DNA of 64,000 bases from Sporosarcina sp. ACRSL. GTDB lineage: Bacteria; Bacillota; Bacilli; Bacillales_A; Planococcaceae. The stretch spans positions 1 to 64,000 of the forward strand of contig NZ_JAKRNT010000004.1 of assembly GCF_022346605.1 (NCBI RefSeq), written 5' to 3'. Every line of letters begins with the position of its first letter. Position 1 is the stretch's first letter. Shown one piece after another: positions 62,970-64,000 of this stretch. Below the pieces are notes generated by a model. That model saw only the letters and a program-made list of their open reading frames with translations. It was not told the origin of the DNA and made no database searches. The translations under genes and the position numbers were made by a program.

Positions 62970-64000
62970 GTGGACAAAATAATAATTAACGGTGGACGCG
63001 TTCTTCACGGCAACGTGCGTGTAGAAGGCGCAAAAAATGCAGTATTGCCGATCTTGGCCGCTGCATTGCTCGCATCGGAAGGTCCTAACATCATACGTGA
63101 CGTACCTAACCTTTCGGATGTCTCCACGATCAACGAAGTAGTCAAAAGCTTAAACGCCAAAGTCAATTATGATCCTGAAAAAGGGCAAGTAATCATGGAT
63201 TCATCTGAACCGCTTGCAAGCGAAGCTCATTTTGAATATGTACGTAAAATGCGTGCGTCAATCTTGGTGATGGGACCATTATTAGCGCGCAACGGTTTTG
63301 CACGCGTTGCTTTACCTGGAGGATGTGCCATCGGATCTCGGCCAATCGACCAACACTTAAAAGGGTTTGAAGCGATGGGCGCGGAGATTACATTCGGACA
63401 TGGACATGTCGAAGCGAAAGCGGAAAAAGGCCTGAAAGGTGCCAAAATCTATTTGGACTTCCCGAGCGTCGGCGCAACGGAAAATATCATGACAGCCGCT
63501 GCTCTTGCAAAAGGAACAACCATTATCGAAAACGCGGCGAAAGAGCCGGAAATTGTCGATTTGGCGAACTTCATTAATGAAATGGGCGGTCGAGTGGTCG
63601 GTGCCGGAACAGATGCTATTCGTATCGAAGGCGTTGAAAAACTTCACGGGACAATCCACCATATTATCCCAGACCGCATCGAAGCGGGTACATTCATGGT
63701 CGCTGCAGCGATTACGGGCGGTGACGTGACAATCGAAAACGCTGTACCTGAACATAACGCAGCCTTAATTTCAAAGCTTGGTGAAATGGGTGTAATCATT
63801 ACTGAATTAGACGAAGGCTTGCGCATTCAGGCGAAGCATCCTTTAAAAGCGGTCGACTTGAAAACAATGCCGCATCCTGGATTCCCGACAGACATGCAAT
63901 CGCAAATGATGGCGCTTATGCTAACGGCATCCGGAACAGGCGTCCTAACTGAAACAGTATTTGAAAACCGCTTCATGCACGTCGAAGAATTCCGTCGCAT
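62970..64000 (+). CDS. murAA: UDP-N-acetylglucosamine 1-carboxyvinyltransferase MurAA (3' end outside window)
   Basis: 343 complete codons of a MurA enzyme, cut by the window edge. It shows [11 protein letters not shown], the catalytic Cys loop [26 protein letters not shown] and [13 protein letters not shown] 62970 follows CGGAGGGGC. This is the second MurA of the window. The position after ywzB corresponds to B. subtilis murAA, the major enzyme. Confidence 0.95.
   Translation, partial: MDKIIINGGRVLHGNVRVEGAKNAVLPILAAALLASEGPNIIRDVPNLSDVSTINEVVKSLNAKVNYDPEKGQVIMDSSEPLASEAHFEYVRKMRASILVMGPLLARNGFARVALPGGCAIGSRPIDQHLKGFEAMGAEITFGHGHVEAKAEKGLKGAKIYLDFPSVGATENIMTAAALAKGTTIIENAAKEPEIVDLANFINEMGGRVVGAGTDAIRIEGVEKLHGTIHHIIPDRIEAGTFMVAAAITGGDVTIENAVPEHNAALISKLGEMGVIITELDEGLRIQAKHPLKAVDLKTMPHPGFPTDMQSQMMALMLTASGTGVLTETVFENRFMHVEEFRR

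Overview
The window looks like a chromosomal segment of an endospore-forming member of the Bacillales, most likely a Planococcaceae (Sporosarcina-like) bacterium. This is an inference. It rests on Bacillus subtilis-type gene order in several blocks (ywhB-ywhD-pbpG; ywiB-argS; fadF-acdA-rpoE-pyrG-ywjG-spo0F-fbaA-tal-murAB-glpX-rho-rpmE-tdk; prfA-prmC-spoIIR-ywlC-mntP-ywlE-rpiB-ywlG-glyA-upp-mnaA-atp operon-ywzB-murAA), on the sporulation genes spo0F and spoIIR, and on strong Gram-positive ribosome binding sites. I see no tRNA or rRNA genes, transposases, prophage genes or CRISPR array.

Layout. 1-5.9 kb: tautomerase, ywhD, a class A penicillin-binding protein, ywiB-argS. 6.4-17.4 kb: a cobalamin (B12) locus opened by a cobalamin riboswitch. 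It holds the BtuFC importer, an ATPase fused to CbiZ, and salvage/assembly genes cbiB, cobD, cobU, a shortened cobQ, cobS, cobC, a second cobU-like gene, a PduO-type adenosyltransferase, and a probable alpha-ribazole transporter/kinase pair. 17.4-18.3 kb: an AT-rich alpha/beta hydrolase. 18.6-30 kb: fatty-acid/branched-acyl-CoA catabolism (fadF, mmgABC, acdA, a TetR regulator, and the B12-dependent fused mutase icmF). 30-42 kb: rpoE, pyrG with a CTP-sensing attenuator, spo0F, sugar-phosphate and cell-wall genes, rho, rpmE, tdk, a VanW lipoprotein. 42.2-43.2 kb: an AT-rich NERD-domain gene. 43.6-54.5 kb: translation termination, sporulation signalling, threonylcarbamoyl-adenylate synthesis, arginine phosphatase, a chemoreceptor, serine/pyrimidine/teichoic-acid precursor genes. 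54.7-62 kb: the complete F1Fo ATP synthase operon. The window ends inside murAA.

How the parts fit: the B12 locus supplies adenosylcobalamin. IcmF uses this cofactor to interconvert isobutyryl-CoA and butyryl-CoA, and the nearby dehydrogenases, MmgB and thiolase can carry butyryl-CoA towards acetyl-CoA, with FadF as the likely electron exit.

The most unusual feature is a set of intergenic arrays whose units repeat at exactly 20 or 21 bp. In each unit a short conserved core (CGCATAAA, GTTATGCGC, GCGCYCRTAAA, GCGCTCAAAG, GCGCCCGAAG or TTCRATMGATA) is followed by 10-13 variable bases. They occur in nine gaps between genes, sometimes as two oppositely oriented arms, and no known feature type that I recognise explains them. 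Also notable are a CTP synthase whose glutaminase nucleophile cysteine is glycine, a CobQ without its amidotransferase domain, two CobU-like genes with complementary motif loss, and two 149-bp elements with 13-bp terminal inverted repeats placed about 40 bp upstream of acdA and icmF.
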